Positions 51,427-60,474 of a stretch of 64,000 bases of DNA are shown here, piece by piece. The notes beneath the pieces are model-generated. The model was not told where the DNA came from. It saw only the letters and a list, made by a program, of their open reading frames with translations, and did not search any database. The translations under genes were made by a program, and so were the position numbers. The DNA comes from Pseudomonas sp. CFBP 13711. Its GTDB lineage: Bacteria > Pseudomonadota > Gammaproteobacteria > Pseudomonadales > Pseudomonadaceae. The stretch lies in the NCBI RefSeq assembly GCF_014842265.1, contig NZ_JACYVI010000008.1, positions 192,940 through 256,939 of the forward strand. The letters run 5' to 3'. Each line of letters begins with the position of its first letter. The stretch's first letter is position 1.

Positions 51427-52242
51427 CTAGGACAACTCCGCGAAATCGCTGAGCACGTCATCCCGCAGCTCGATAAACCGCGCGTCGCTGCGATTGCGCG
51501 GGCGTGGCAGGTCTACGTCGACGATACGCCGGATGCGCCCCGGATGCGGTTGCATCACCACCACCCGATCACCGAGATAAACCGCTTCATCCACATCATG
51601 GGTGACGTGAACCATGGTGATCTTTTCCTGCTGCCAGATGTGCTGCAACTCACGCTGCAATCGCGTACGGGTCAGCGCATCCAGCGCGCCGAAGGGTTCG
51701 TCGAGCAACAGCACGCTGGGCCGATTGACCAGCCCTCGGGCGATCGCCACCCGTTGCGCCATCCCGCCGGAAATCTGGTGTGGGTACGACCCTGTGAAAT
51801 CCTGCAGGCCCACCAGCTGAATGTGTTCGCGCACGGTCTCATTTTTCTGCGCCGCAGTCAGCGGCGCGTTTTTCAGGCCGACCGCGACGTTCTGCTCAAC
51901 CGTGAGCCACGGGAACAGCCGGTGATCCTGAAACACGATGCCGCGCTCCAGGCCCGTGCCCCTGATCGGCTTGTCGTCCAGCAGGATGCGGCCGTCAAAT
52001 TCTTCGTCCAGGCCGAGGATCAGCCTGAGCAGGGTTGATTTGCCACAACCACTGGCGCCGACGATGGTGATGAACTCCCCCGGCGCGATGTCCAGCTGGA
52101 CGTTATCCAGTACCTGCAGTTGGGTGTCGGCTGCTGTGCTGGCGAAGCGCTTGCTGATGTTTTCCAGACGCAGGCCATTGCCCTGCGATGGGGAGATGGC
52201 CCGGGCGACGGGCTGTGCAGTAAGCGGTTGAGTGGCTGGCAT
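51427..52242 (-). CDS. ABC transporter ATPase, sulfonate/sulfate-ester type
   Basis: 271 residues. Walker A GASGCGKST, Q-loop FQDHRLFPW, signature ISGGMAQRVAIARGL, Walker B VLLLDEPFGALDALT and the switch His VHVTHDVDEAV. The closest families are SsuB/TauB. It drives the two permeases upstream in the operon. This is the last gene of the six-gene minus-strand set; the order (binding protein, two permeases, ATPase) is that of an aliphatic sulfonate or alkyl-sulfate importer. Confidence 0.92.
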   Translation of the reverse strand: MPATQPLTAQPVARAISPSQGNGLRLENISKRFASTAADTQLQVLDNVQLDIAPGEFITIVGASGCGKSTLLRLILGLDEEFDGRILLDDKPIRGTGLERGIVFQDHRLFPWLTVEQNVAVGLKNAPLTAAQKNETVREHIQLVGLQDFTGSYPHQISGGMAQRVAIARGLVNRPSVLLLDEPFGALDALTRTRLQRELQHIWQQEKITMVHVTHDVDEAVYLGDRVVVMQPHPGRIRRIVDVDLPRPRNRSDARFIELRDDVLSDFAELS

Positions 52243-52307
52243 GGGCTTTCCTTCAGAAATAAGGTTTTGCGAAGCGAGAGAGTCGATTGAGGCTGAACAC
52301 GATGGCT

Positions 52308-53096
52308 TTAGCGCGGGGCGATGCCGTACAGCCGTTGCAGGCGTCGTTCAAGAAGGCGCGCCAGGACGTTAAGTCCCCAACCGACCAGCCCGATGACGAT
52401 CATGCCGAACAGCACGAGGTCCATCATGAAGTGCTCGCTGCCATCGATCAGTGTGTTGCCGATGCCGCTGCCTGACACCAGCAGGTATTCCGCGCCGATG
52501 GTCGCCAGCCACGAATAGACCAGCGCCAGGTAGATGCCGGTGAAGATCGACGGCAGTGCTGCCGGCAGCATGACGCCGATGATGGTCTGCCATCGGGTGA
52601 AGCCGTAGACCTTCGCGACTTCCAGCAGCGCGGGGGAGACGCTGCGCAAGCCGTCGCACGTGTTGACCACCACCGGCACCAGTGCGGCGAGTGACAGAAA
52701 CACCACTTTGGCGACGTCGCCCAGCCCGAACCACACTGAGATCAGCGGGATCCAGGCGAACAACGAGATCTGTTTGAAGGTGTTGAAACTCGGGCCCACC
52801 AGGCGCTCGAACAGCCGTGAAAACCCCAGCAGACAACCGAGCACCAGGCCCAATGTGGTGCCGATGAAGAAGCCGCTCACGTCGCGCGCAAGACTGGCGG
52901 AAATCGCGCGCCAGAACTGCGCGGAGGTCACTTGCTCCCAGGCGGTGACCGCGACCTTTTGCGGCGAGACCAACAGGCCGGAGCTGCTCCAGCCCTGACT
53001 CGACGCCAGCCACCACACGGCGACCGCCACGATCGGCACGGCCCACCCTCGATAGCGGTGGGTCTGGCCGGCTTGCGGGATAGTCAGTGTGTTCAT
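52308..53096 (-). CDS. ABC transporter permease (second)
   Basis: 262 residues with about six membrane helices; the BPD_transp_1 EAA motif is in EVAKVYGFTRWQTIIGVMLP. It overlaps the end of the upstream permease by 4 bases (ATGA), so the two are translationally coupled and likely form a heterodimeric channel. SsuC/TauC family; substrate most likely an organosulfur compound from context. Confidence 0.9.
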   Translation of the reverse strand: MNTLTIPQAGQTHRYRGWAVPIVAVAVWWLASSQGWSSSGLLVSPQKVAVTAWEQVTSAQFWRAISASLARDVSGFFIGTTLGLVLGCLLGFSRLFERLVGPSFNTFKQISLFAWIPLISVWFGLGDVAKVVFLSLAALVPVVVNTCDGLRSVSPALLEVAKVYGFTRWQTIIGVMLPAALPSIFTGIYLALVYSWLATIGAEYLLVSGSGIGNTLIDGSEHFMMDLVLFGMIVIGLVGWGLNVLARLLERRLQRLYGIAPR

Positions 53097-54001
53097 GCGA
53101 GTCTCCCGGTCTTGCTCGGGCGGCCTCGGTTGAGGCGCCGCTCGACGAACTCGAACCCGCGATCAATCAGCAGACCCATCGTGCCGACCACCACCACGGC
53201 GGCCATGACCAGGTCCAGCTGGAACAACTGCCGACCGTAGGCAATCAGGTAGCCCAGCCCTTCGCTGGACGCCAACAGCTCAACCACCACCAGCGACAGC
53301 CAGGCCTTGGTGAAGCCCAGGCGCAGGCCGGTGAAGATCGGCGCAACGGCGGAGGGCAGGACGATATCGGTGACGATCTGGCGTTGGCTGAACCCGTACG
53401 CGCGGCCCACCTCCAGCAAGCGCTTGGGCACTTCATGGAAGGCTTGCAGCGTACACAGCGTCACCGGGACCAGCGCGGCATGGGCAATCAGCACGTATTT
53501 CAGTGGCTCGCCGATGCCGAACAACAAGAGCGCAAACGGCATCCAGCCCAGTACCGGAATCTGCACCAGCGCGTTGAAGGTCGGCAGCAGGTAATCCTCC
53601 ACGGTTTTCGACAAACCCATCGCCAGTCCCAGGGTGATGCCCAGCGCCGAGCCAATCAGAAAGCCCACCAGCACGCGCTGCAGACTGGCGGAAGCGTTCA
53701 GCCACAAGTCGCCGCTGCTGACCAGATCGCCCAGCGTCTGGTAAACGAACGCGGGCGGCGGCAGCACTTGCTCCGACAACCAGCCGCGTTCAGTGCCGAG
53801 GTACCACAGCCCCAGCAGCGCGACGGGCAGCAGCCAGGCCAGCGCGACGTTGGCAGCGCGGGTTCGCCAGGCCGTGGCGGTTTTGACAACCGGGACGCGG
53901 CGAGGGGCACGCGACGGTGAACGGGGCAGGCGCTTGACCGGCGCCACGGTTTTCGCCGGGAGGTGCTGCCGATCAAGGGCTTCAGCGGTGGCTCGGGCCA
54001 T
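53093..54001 (-). CDS. ABC transporter permease (first)
   Basis: 302 residues. A basic Pro/Arg-rich N-terminal tail of about 45 residues (KRLPRSPSRAPRRVPVVK) precedes six or so membrane helices; the EAA motif lies in LLEVGRAYGFSQRQIVTDIV. SsuC/TauC family. Follows the binding-protein gene by 4 bases. The long cytoplasmic N-terminus is unusual for the family. Confidence 0.9.
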   Translation of the reverse strand: MARATAEALDRQHLPAKTVAPVKRLPRSPSRAPRRVPVVKTATAWRTRAANVALAWLLPVALLGLWYLGTERGWLSEQVLPPPAFVYQTLGDLVSSGDLWLNASASLQRVLVGFLIGSALGITLGLAMGLSKTVEDYLLPTFNALVQIPVLGWMPFALLLFGIGEPLKYVLIAHAALVPVTLCTLQAFHEVPKRLLEVGRAYGFSQRQIVTDIVLPSAVAPIFTGLRLGFTKAWLSLVVVELLASSEGLGYLIAYGRQLFQLDLVMAAVVVVGTMGLLIDRGFEFVERRLNRGRPSKTGRLA

Positions 54002-54005
54002 GGCG

Positions 54006-55121
54006 TCAGCCTCCGTTGTTGACGGGTTTGTCCGAAGACGCCGTCGCTGTGTTCGCGGCTTTGCCGTCTGCGCCGTAGGAGGTCCAGTAGTGCTCGAGGC
54101 CTTTGGCTTTCAGCGCGTTGTCCAGATAGCGGGTGTCGAACCAGCCGTCGACGCTCACTGGCCGACGGATCATTTTCTCGTCCTTGGCCTGATCGGCGAC
54201 GGCTTGATAGCGGTCGCGCAGGAATTCATCCACCAGCGGTGACGCGCTGTCGCGCAAATCCAGTCGATTGAAGTCAGCTTGCAGCGAGGCCAGCGGTTCA
54301 TTGGTCTTCGCCCACTCGTTGAGCACGGCGTCGCGGTTGCCGGCTTCGGATTCCCATCGCGCGGCATCGACCAGTACGTTGACGACTTTTTGCACGTTGT
54401 CGGCGTGCTGTTTTTCGTAATCGCCACGAACCACCAGGGCGCACTGGCGCGTGTAGCGCACGTTGTTGTCAGGGTTGTCGAAGATGATGTCGACCAGCCC
54501 CTGATCGCGCAGCTTGAACAGCTCGCGACCGCCGAATGCGGCATCGACGCCTTTGGACGCCAGCGCGGCCTGGCTGCTGCCGCTGTCCAGATTGATCACT
54601 TTCAGGTCGCGCTCGGTCATGCCGTGATCGGCAAGCAATTTGATCGAAACCAGATGGCCGTTGGTACCACGGAACACCGCGACCTTCTTGCCCTTGAGGT
54701 CTTCGACGGTCTTGATGTCGGAGCCTTTCGGCACGGCCAGATACACATTCGAGCGCACGCCGATGGCCGCAAGCAATTTGGTGTCCAGGCCGTTGGAACG
54801 GCCGACTACCGCAGGCAAGTCGCCTTCGTAAGCGAAGTCCAGTTGCTGATTAGACAGCGCCTCGTTGACGGCCGGCCCGGCGCCCTTGAAGAAGAACCAC
54901 TGCACTTCGGTGTCGGTGCCGGCGAAGGCTTTTTCGAGGAGCTGCTGGTTGCGCACGATGCCTAACGGCGAGCCGCTGAACGTGACCGGATCACCGCCAC
55001 CGGCGCTGGCCACGCCAATGCGCAGAACGTCGGCCTCGGCCAAGGGCATCATCAGCAGCGCCGCCAGTGCGGTAGCTACGCTTGTTTTGCTGAATAAAGA
55101 TGTTCGCTTGGCGTTTGCCAT
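54006..55121 (-). CDS. Substrate-binding protein for sulfonates/sulfate esters
   Basis: 371 residues from ATG 55121, the start of a signal peptide (MANAKRTSLFSKTSVATALAALLMMPLAEA); the open frame runs upstream to 55319. The mature part is of the NMT1/SsuA type: FFKGAGPAVNEALSNQQLDF, AVPKGSDIKTVEDLKGKKVA, NLDSGSSQAALASKGVDAAF. It captures the organosulfur substrate in the periplasm. It starts 35 bases after the dioxygenase gene, and likely shares its promoter. Confidence 0.9.
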   Translation of the reverse strand: MANAKRTSLFSKTSVATALAALLMMPLAEADVLRIGVASAGGGDPVTFSGSPLGIVRNQQLLEKAFAGTDTEVQWFFFKGAGPAVNEALSNQQLDFAYEGDLPAVVGRSNGLDTKLLAAIGVRSNVYLAVPKGSDIKTVEDLKGKKVAVFRGTNGHLVSIKLLADHGMTERDLKVINLDSGSSQAALASKGVDAAFGGRELFKLRDQGLVDIIFDNPDNNVRYTRQCALVVRGDYEKQHADNVQKVVNVLVDAARWESEAGNRDAVLNEWAKTNEPLASLQADFNRLDLRDSASPLVDEFLRDRYQAVADQAKDEKMIRRPVSVDGWFDTRYLDNALKAKGLEHYWTSYGADGKAANTATASSDKPVNNGG

Positions 55122-55155
55122 GACGGTTCTTCCTTGGAAAGTGGGTGACGCGCAA

Positions 55156-56067
55156 TCAGGCAGCCAGGTGTTTCTTGTCGGCTTCTGTTTTGGGCGAGAG
55201 GGTTTCGGGTGTGGGTTTGATGGCCTGACTGGCGCGTCCGTCGACGCCGACCGGAATGTCGCCCGCCACAGTGGTACGACGCACCACGCGCTCGGCCTGG
55301 CCGTAGTCGTTGACGGCAATGTGTTGGGTGGCGCGGTTGTCCCAGATCACCACGTCGCCTTCGTTCCAGCGCCAGCGCACGGTGTTGTCCAGATGGGTGA
55401 TGCGATCGTGGAACAGGCGAATCAGCTGTTTCGAGTCGTTGCTGCTGACGCCCTGAATCTGTTTGACGAAGTGGCCGAGCAGCAGGCTGCGCTCGCCGGT
55501 TTCGGGGTGCACGCGCACCAGTGGGTGTTCGGTTTCATAGACTTCGGCGGTGAACTGTTCGCGGTAGCGTTTCACGCCCGCTTCGCCGGTGTCTCGGGGC
55601 GCCGCATAGTCATAGACATTGGTGTGCAGTGCGCGCAGGCCGTCGGCCAGGGTTTTCAGGCTGTCGGGAAGGTCAGCGTAGGCGGCTGCCGTGTTGGCCC
55701 ATACCGTGTCGCCGCCGTAGGGCGGGATGACCACCCCGCGCGGGATCGAGATTTTCGGGTAGTTGGCGACGAAGGTGACGTCGGTGTGCCAGGAGTTGGC
55801 GCGAGTTTCCTTCGCGTCCAGGTGCAGGATGGCACTGCTTTTTTCAGCGGAACGTACGGTGGGGTGAGGGACCTGATCGCCGAAACGGCGGGAGAAGCCT
55901 TCGTGCTGCTCGTCGTTGAGAAACTGCTCACGGAAGAACAGCACCTTGTGCGTGAGCAGCGCCTGATTGATGAAATCAAAATCCTGCGCGGAGACATCGG
56001 CGGAGAGTTTGATGCCGCTCACCTCGGCACCGATTTTCCCCGCAACGGGTTTGATCTGAATCGCCAT
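55156..56067 (-). CDS. atsK: AtsK/TauD-family 2-oxoglutarate dioxygenase
   Basis: 303 residues. Fe(II) ligands His and Asp in NSWHTDVTFVANYPK and distal His in IWDNRATQHIAVNDYG; the 2-oxoglutarate Arg is likely in ERVVRRTTVAG. Overall it resembles the Pseudomonas putida alkylsulfatase AtsK more than E. coli TauD (segments GGDTVWANTAAAY, YETEHPLVRVHPETGER, LGHFVKQI). AtsK cleaves alkyl sulfate esters to sulfate and aldehyde. The symbol is assigned by similarity; substrate could be taurine or another organosulfur compound. First gene of the transporter operon. Confidence 0.87.
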   Translation of the reverse strand: MAIQIKPVAGKIGAEVSGIKLSADVSAQDFDFINQALLTHKVLFFREQFLNDEQHEGFSRRFGDQVPHPTVRSAEKSSAILHLDAKETRANSWHTDVTFVANYPKISIPRGVVIPPYGGDTVWANTAAAYADLPDSLKTLADGLRALHTNVYDYAAPRDTGEAGVKRYREQFTAEVYETEHPLVRVHPETGERSLLLGHFVKQIQGVSSNDSKQLIRLFHDRITHLDNTVRWRWNEGDVVIWDNRATQHIAVNDYGQAERVVRRTTVAGDIPVGVDGRASQAIKPTPETLSPKTEADKKHLAA

Positions 56068-56109
56068 GTCCGTAACCTCGATCTGAGCTGTTGTGGCTCA
56101 GATCATAAG

Positions 56110-56138
56110 GATATAAATCGGCGGTCCGCTAATCACAA
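56110..56138 (-). promoter_or_regulatory. Promoter of the dioxygenase-transporter operon
   Basis: On the minus strand TTGTGA (56138-56133), 17 bases, TATATC (56115-56110), 43 bases before the start codon. AT-rich surroundings fit a CysB-type controlled promoter, but no clear CysB site can be claimed. Confidence 0.5.
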
Positions 56139-56232
56139 TTTGGCATAAATATAGAAGGAGAGTTTATGCGTGAGGTTAATGTCATGGGCTGAAGGTCATA
56201 AGCCCAAGAGATTCCTGCGCAATTGGATCACC

Positions 56233-56994
56233 TCACATCTGCGGTGCATCCTCCTGCAGACCCTGCCCCTTCCAGGTGCCGAGGGATCTTCGCAGCCGGC
56301 TGGCCAGCGAGCTGCTGCCGTGGACGTTGTGATAGTGAAACACCGCTGTGGCGCGGAGGGCGTCTTCGGCCACGGGCATGTTGGTGTGCAGCGAGCGATA
56401 GCCCCAGAACAGGTACAGGTGGCCGGGTTGCATGGCGATGCGGGTGAACGCCTTTTCATCCCTGGCGACTTTGCTCCTGAGACGGCGCTGCACCCAGCCG
56501 TTGTCCACTCGCACCTTGTCCAGCAGGTTGGAGAAGTAGGTGCGGCGGATCGGCCGACGGTTCGGCAGCATCAGCAGGTCGCCGCGTTCGCCGCTGGTGG
56601 GCATGCAGACCGGCATGATGGTGGTCAGCACAAACGAGTCGTAGTGGAAGATCAGCGATTCGCGACGACCGCCGCTACCGGTCAGGCAGCGTAACGTCTG
56701 GGTCATGCCGTTTTCGCTGGAGCGATGACCGGTGGCTCCGGCCACAATGCGCCGGCATAAATCGATGAAATCCCGAGATGTACCCCATTCATGAAGCGGC
56801 GTGCCTTGCACGGCCTGTCGGCCCGAGAGTGCCACGTAATCGTTGCCACAGTCGGCAACCGTGCGGGCGACCAGCGCTTGCAGTGCTTTGAGTTGGGAAG
56901 GGCTGGCCCAGCCGGGCAAGACAGCGTATCCGTCGCTGTCGATGGCCTTGATCAAGCTCTGGACCTGAGCTTCCGAAAAAGTGGTGTAGGGCAT
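56233..56994 (-). CDS. Putative phytanoyl-CoA-type 2-oxoglutarate dioxygenase
   Basis: 253 residues. Segments FHYDSF (an HxD iron-ligand pair) and GYRSLHTNMPVAEDALRATA (possible distal His and Arg) suggest a double-stranded beta-helix dioxygenase of the PhyH family, although similarity is weak. The N-terminus has VLPGWASPSQLKALQALVAR. It lies 166 bases before the AtsK-like gene on the same strand but outside its likely promoter, so may be a separate unit. A role in organosulfur use is guessed from position. Confidence 0.6.
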   Translation of the reverse strand: MPYTTFSEAQVQSLIKAIDSDGYAVLPGWASPSQLKALQALVARTVADCGNDYVALSGRQAVQGTPLHEWGTSRDFIDLCRRIVAGATGHRSSENGMTQTLRCLTGSGGRRESLIFHYDSFVLTTIMPVCMPTSGERGDLLMLPNRRPIRRTYFSNLLDKVRVDNGWVQRRLRSKVARDEKAFTRIAMQPGHLYLFWGYRSLHTNMPVAEDALRATAVFHYHNVHGSSSLASRLRRSLGTWKGQGLQEDAPQM

Positions 56995-57366
56995 CTGGCG
57001 GCAACCTCATGACGTTGACCGAGGAACGGAGAAGCCCATCGGACCTACTGCTTGAGATATACCGTTTCAGCCGGGCGAGGCCGAAGCCTAGCAGCTAGCA
57101 CACGTTTATCCATGTGCACGGAGAGAATATTTCAAAATGTTTATTTTCGCGGGAAAAGCTCGCTTTTTCGTCCATTTATGAAACAGATCGACGCAAGAGG
57201 CCCCGAGCAGAAGGGGTGCTGAGTGTAACGTTATTGTGTCGCGAGATATGTCAAGGCCACTTTGCGATCTTTAAGCCACGTGGCGGGCCATCTGGATGGC
57301 AGTGCGTTTTACCCGCTCGACGATGTCCAGACCGGTTGAGCGGCAGAGCGGGGCCGAGTGTGTGGC
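56995..57366. other. Intergenic region upstream of the putative dioxygenase
   Basis: About 370 bases. It probably holds the promoter of the 56233-56994 gene. In the minus strand, directly after the SMP-30 stop and in its frame, 31 open codons end ...RVKRTAIQMARHVA before TAA (57271-57366), which reads like the C-terminus of another protein; see findings. Confidence 0.4.
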
Positions 57367-58254
57367 TCAGCCCTTGAACAGGGGTTCTTCGAGGCCCTGG
57401 ACGCCAGGGTGTAACGCGAACACGCCACCGGCCAGCGGCTGGTCGCTGATGTCGCCGCCGGGGCGTATCGAGGTGACGTAAAGGGTGTCCAGACCCGAAC
57501 CGCCGAAGGCACACATGGCGGGCTTTTTCACGGGCACCTTGAGCGAGCGATCAAGCTTGCCCTCGGGGGTGAAACGATGGATCACGCCTTCATCGTTGCC
57601 GCAGATCCAGTAGCAGCCCTCGGCGTCGACTGCTGCGCCATCGGGGCGGCCGGCGTGGTGATTCATGTCGACGAACAGTCGGCGGTTGCGCGGCGTGCCG
57701 GTGTCGATGTCGTAATCGAAGGCCCAGATTTTCTGCACGGAAGGGTGGGAATCGGAGAGGTACATGATGCAGCCGTCCGGGCTGAACCCCAGGCCATTGG
57801 GCACGATCATGTCGGTAATCTGCGCAGTCAGCGGCTCCGCCTGGCCGGCGCCGTAGCGATACAGCGAACCCACCGGCGACGCTTTTGCCATGTCCATGAA
57901 CATGGTGCCGGCCCAGAAACGGCCCTGGCGATCGCAGCGACCGTCGTTGAAGCGCATGTTGTCGCTGGCGTGTTTCACGCCGCTGAGCAGTTGCGTGGTG
58001 ACGGTACCATCGTCCTGAGGATGAAGGCGGAACAGGCCGCTTTCCATGCCGGCCAGCCAGCTGCCGTCTTCGTAGCGAGCGATGCAGGCGAGCATTTCCG
58101 GTGCTTCCCAGTGCGTGGTGCGACCGTCTTGCGGGCTCCAGCGATGGAGGCGACGGGCCGGAATGTCGACCCAGTAGAGTGCCTGTTCCTGAGCGTTCCA
58201 GACCGGCGATTCACCCGTGGCGTTGCGTGCATCGAGAATCAGCTCTGCGTCCAT
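57367..58254 (-). CDS. SMP-30/gluconolactonase family lactonase
   Basis: 295 residues from ATG 58254, the start with a spaced GGGA; the frame opens nine bases earlier. Beta-propeller family: GESPVWNAQEQALYWVDIPA, RFNDGRCDRQGRFWAGTM, PNGLGFSPDGCIMYLSDS, PDGAAVDAEGCYWICGND. These supply the metal ligands Glu, Asn and Asp. Members hydrolyse sugar lactones. Placed 66 bases downstream of the uronate dehydrogenase, its likely substrate is the aldarolactone made by that enzyme. Confidence 0.9.
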   Translation of the reverse strand: MDAELILDARNATGESPVWNAQEQALYWVDIPARRLHRWSPQDGRTTHWEAPEMLACIARYEDGSWLAGMESGLFRLHPQDDGTVTTQLLSGVKHASDNMRFNDGRCDRQGRFWAGTMFMDMAKASPVGSLYRYGAGQAEPLTAQITDMIVPNGLGFSPDGCIMYLSDSHPSVQKIWAFDYDIDTGTPRNRRLFVDMNHHAGRPDGAAVDAEGCYWICGNDEGVIHRFTPEGKLDRSLKVPVKKPAMCAFGGSGLDTLYVTSIRPGGDISDQPLAGGVFALHPGVQGLEEPLFKG

Positions 58255-58283
58255 GACAATCATTCCCGGATTTTTACTATGGA

Positions 58284-58305
58284 AGGCCGACCCCGCAGTC
58301 GGCCT
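58284..58305 (-). repeat. Hairpin between udh and the lactonase gene
   Basis: AGGCCGAC-CCCGCA-GTCGGCCT, a perfect 8-base stem, no T-run. Confidence 0.6.
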
Positions 58306-58320
58306 GGTCGTCGTCGGCCC

Positions 58321-59145
58321 TTACTCGTCGCCAAAAGGCCCGGACTCCACGAACGCACCGCCCTGGTAAACCATGGTGGGGTCGTCGGACGCCGGCATCG
58401 GCTGCGCTTCGACCTTGGCGCGAAAGGGCTCGGAACTGTCTTTCGGCTGATAGCCCAGGTGATTGGCCAGGCGGTTATCCCACCAGACCTTGCTGTTGTC
58501 CGACGCGCCGTAAACGATCGTGTGGCCGACGTTCTGGGTGAACAGCCCGAGCTCGATCAGCTGGGTCAGGTCGTCGTAGCTCAACCAGCTGGAAAGCATG
58601 CGGCGGTTCTGTGCTTCAGGGAATGAGGAGCCGATGCGGATGCTGACGGTCTCGATGCCGTAGCGATCGAAATAGAAGCTGGCCATGTCTTCACCGTAGG
58701 ATTTCGACAGGCCGTAGTAGCTGTCCGGACGACGCACAGCGCTGGCGTCGATGACTTCATCCTGACGGTAGAAACCGATGACGTGGTTGGAGCTGGCGAA
58801 AATCACTCGCTTCACGCCATGCCGGCGTGCCGCTTCGTAGATGTGGAAGATGCCACAGATGTTCGGGCCGAGGATTTCTTCGAAGGATCGCTCGACCGAG
58901 ACGCCGCCAAAGTGAACGATGGCGTCAACGCCTTCGACCAACTGGTGAACCGCCTTTTTGTCGGCCAGGTCGCAGATCTGGATTTCCTCGTGGGGGCCGG
59001 CGGCCGGTGCCATGTCGGCGATATCGGACAGGCGCAGGATCTTGGCAAACGGACGCAGGCTTTCGCGCAGGACTTTACCGAGGCCGCCAGCGGCGCCCGT
59101 CAGCAAAATGCGGTTGAGCGGGGCCTGGGCGTTGAATTCAGTCAT
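58321..59145 (-). CDS. udh: Uronate dehydrogenase
   Basis: 274 residues. NAD-dependent short-chain/epimerase fold: ILLTGAAGGLGKVLRESLRP (Rossmann Gly motif), FGGVSVERSFEEI, catalytic Tyr-x3-Lys in YYGLSKSYGEDMAS, SIRIGSSFPEAQNRRM, VWWDNRLANHLGY. The sequence strongly resembles the characterised P. syringae uronate dehydrogenase. It oxidises D-galacturonate or D-glucuronate to the aldarolactone. With the lactonase it forms an oxidative uronate route; divergent from the sugar transporter. Confidence 0.93.
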   Translation of the reverse strand: MTEFNAQAPLNRILLTGAAGGLGKVLRESLRPFAKILRLSDIADMAPAAGPHEEIQICDLADKKAVHQLVEGVDAIVHFGGVSVERSFEEILGPNICGIFHIYEAARRHGVKRVIFASSNHVIGFYRQDEVIDASAVRRPDSYYGLSKSYGEDMASFYFDRYGIETVSIRIGSSFPEAQNRRMLSSWLSYDDLTQLIELGLFTQNVGHTIVYGASDNSKVWWDNRLANHLGYQPKDSSEPFRAKVEAQPMPASDDPTMVYQGGAFVESGPFGDE

Positions 59146-59375
59146 CGTGGGAAGCCCTGATTCTGATGTTGTTTTTATGGTGTCATCGGTTGTCGTATGA
59201 CGTTTGCAGGATTATCGACAGGGCCCGCAAATTTTGTCAACGCGACGAAGGTTTCAATCCCATGGGGTCGTCCTCGCTGGGCCAGTGCGGGGCACTACCC
59301 GAACGGTACTCGTCACGGGCTTACCAACGGTCGCTGGCGGATATTGCGGACCCCTTGTTTCTCTGCTAATTTCGA

Positions 59376-59395
59376 AAATGTTAACGATGACATTT
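59376..59395. promoter_or_regulatory. Palindrome upstream of the sugar transporter, candidate operator
   Basis: AAATGT-TAACGATG-ACATTT, 6+8+6, about 35 bases before the binding-protein start. The TGTTAACG core is like LacI-type sites. No regulator gene is in the window. Confidence 0.4.
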
Positions 59396-59430
59396 CCGCT
59401 TAAACAATAAAAACAACGGGATTTTTCGCT

Positions 59431-60378
59431 ATGACAACTCGCCTCAAGAAGGGCTTTTCCGCCGCTCTCTGTTCCCTCGCTGTGGCCGTCGCCTGCGGCA
59501 CCGCCATCAACGTTCAAGCCGCCGACGCCGCCAAGACCGGTCCGCTGAAAATCGGCGCTTCGTTTCAAGAGATCAACAACCCCTATTTCGTGACCATGAA
59601 GGACGCCCTTCAGGACGCCACTGCCAGCATCGGTGCAACGCTGCTGGTCACTGACGCGCGCCATGACGTGTCCAAGCAGATCAGCGACATCGAAGACATG
59701 CTGCAGAAGGGCATCGATATTCTGATCATCAACCCGACCGACTCGGTCGGTGTTCAGTCCGCCGTCAAACAGGCCCACGACAAAGGCGTGGTCGTGGTTG
59801 CCGTCGACGCTCAAGCCAATGGCCCGCTGGACTCGTTCGTCGGCTCGAAGAACTTCGACGCTGGCGTGCAGGCTTGCGATTACCTGGCCAAGAACATCGG
59901 CGAGAAGGGCGACGTCGGAATTCTCGACGGCATCGCGGTGGTGCCGATTCTTGAGCGCGTGCGCGGCTGCAAGGAAGCCCTGGGCAAGTACAAAGACATC
60001 AAGATCGTCAGCATTCAGAACGGCAAGCAGGAGCGTGATCAGGCGCTGACCGTGACTGAAAACATGCTGCAGGCGCAGCCCAATCTCAAAGGCCTGTTCA
60101 GCGTCAACGACAACGGTTCCCTTGGCGCCCTGGCGGCTATCGAATCCAGTGGCATGGACGTCAAGCTGACCAGCGTCGATGGCGCGCCCGAAGCCATCAA
60201 GGAAATCCAGAAGCCCAACAGCAAGTTCATCGCCACTTCCGCTCAGTACCCTCGCGACCAGGTACGTCTGGCCCTCGGGTTGGCGCTCGCCAAGAAGTGG
60301 GGCTCACAAGTCCCGGCGACCATTCCGGTCGACATCCTGCTGGTGGATCAGGCCAAGGCCAAGACCTTCACCTGGTAA
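59431..60378 (+). CDS. Sugar/polyol ABC transporter, substrate-binding protein
   Basis: 315 residues. Signal peptide (MTTRLKKGFSAALCSLAVAV... ending VQAADA). Periplasmic-binding fold of the ribose/galactose type (Peripla_BP_4): KIGASFQEINNPYFVTMKDA, INPTDSVGVQSAVKQAHDKG, VVVVAVDAQANGPLDSFVGS, LFSVNDNGSLGALAAIESSG. It delivers substrate to the following ATPase and permease genes. Substrate unknown; neighbours suggest a polyol or uronate. Confidence 0.92.
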   Translation: MTTRLKKGFSAALCSLAVAVACGTAINVQAADAAKTGPLKIGASFQEINNPYFVTMKDALQDATASIGATLLVTDARHDVSKQISDIEDMLQKGIDILIINPTDSVGVQSAVKQAHDKGVVVVAVDAQANGPLDSFVGSKNFDAGVQACDYLAKNIGEKGDVGILDGIAVVPILERVRGCKEALGKYKDIKIVSIQNGKQERDQALTVTENMLQAQPNLKGLFSVNDNGSLGALAAIESSGMDVKLTSVDGAPEAIKEIQKPNSKFIATSAQYPRDQVRLALGLALAKKWGSQVPATIPVDILLVDQAKAKTFTW

Positions 60379-60474
60379 GGGGCGTGGCGCCTCTCGCCTG
60401 AGTCTTGTTTGCCCAGGCGGGCGCCACGGATTGATGTGAGTTGCGCAGCGATGTTCTGCTGCGACGAGGTGCCC

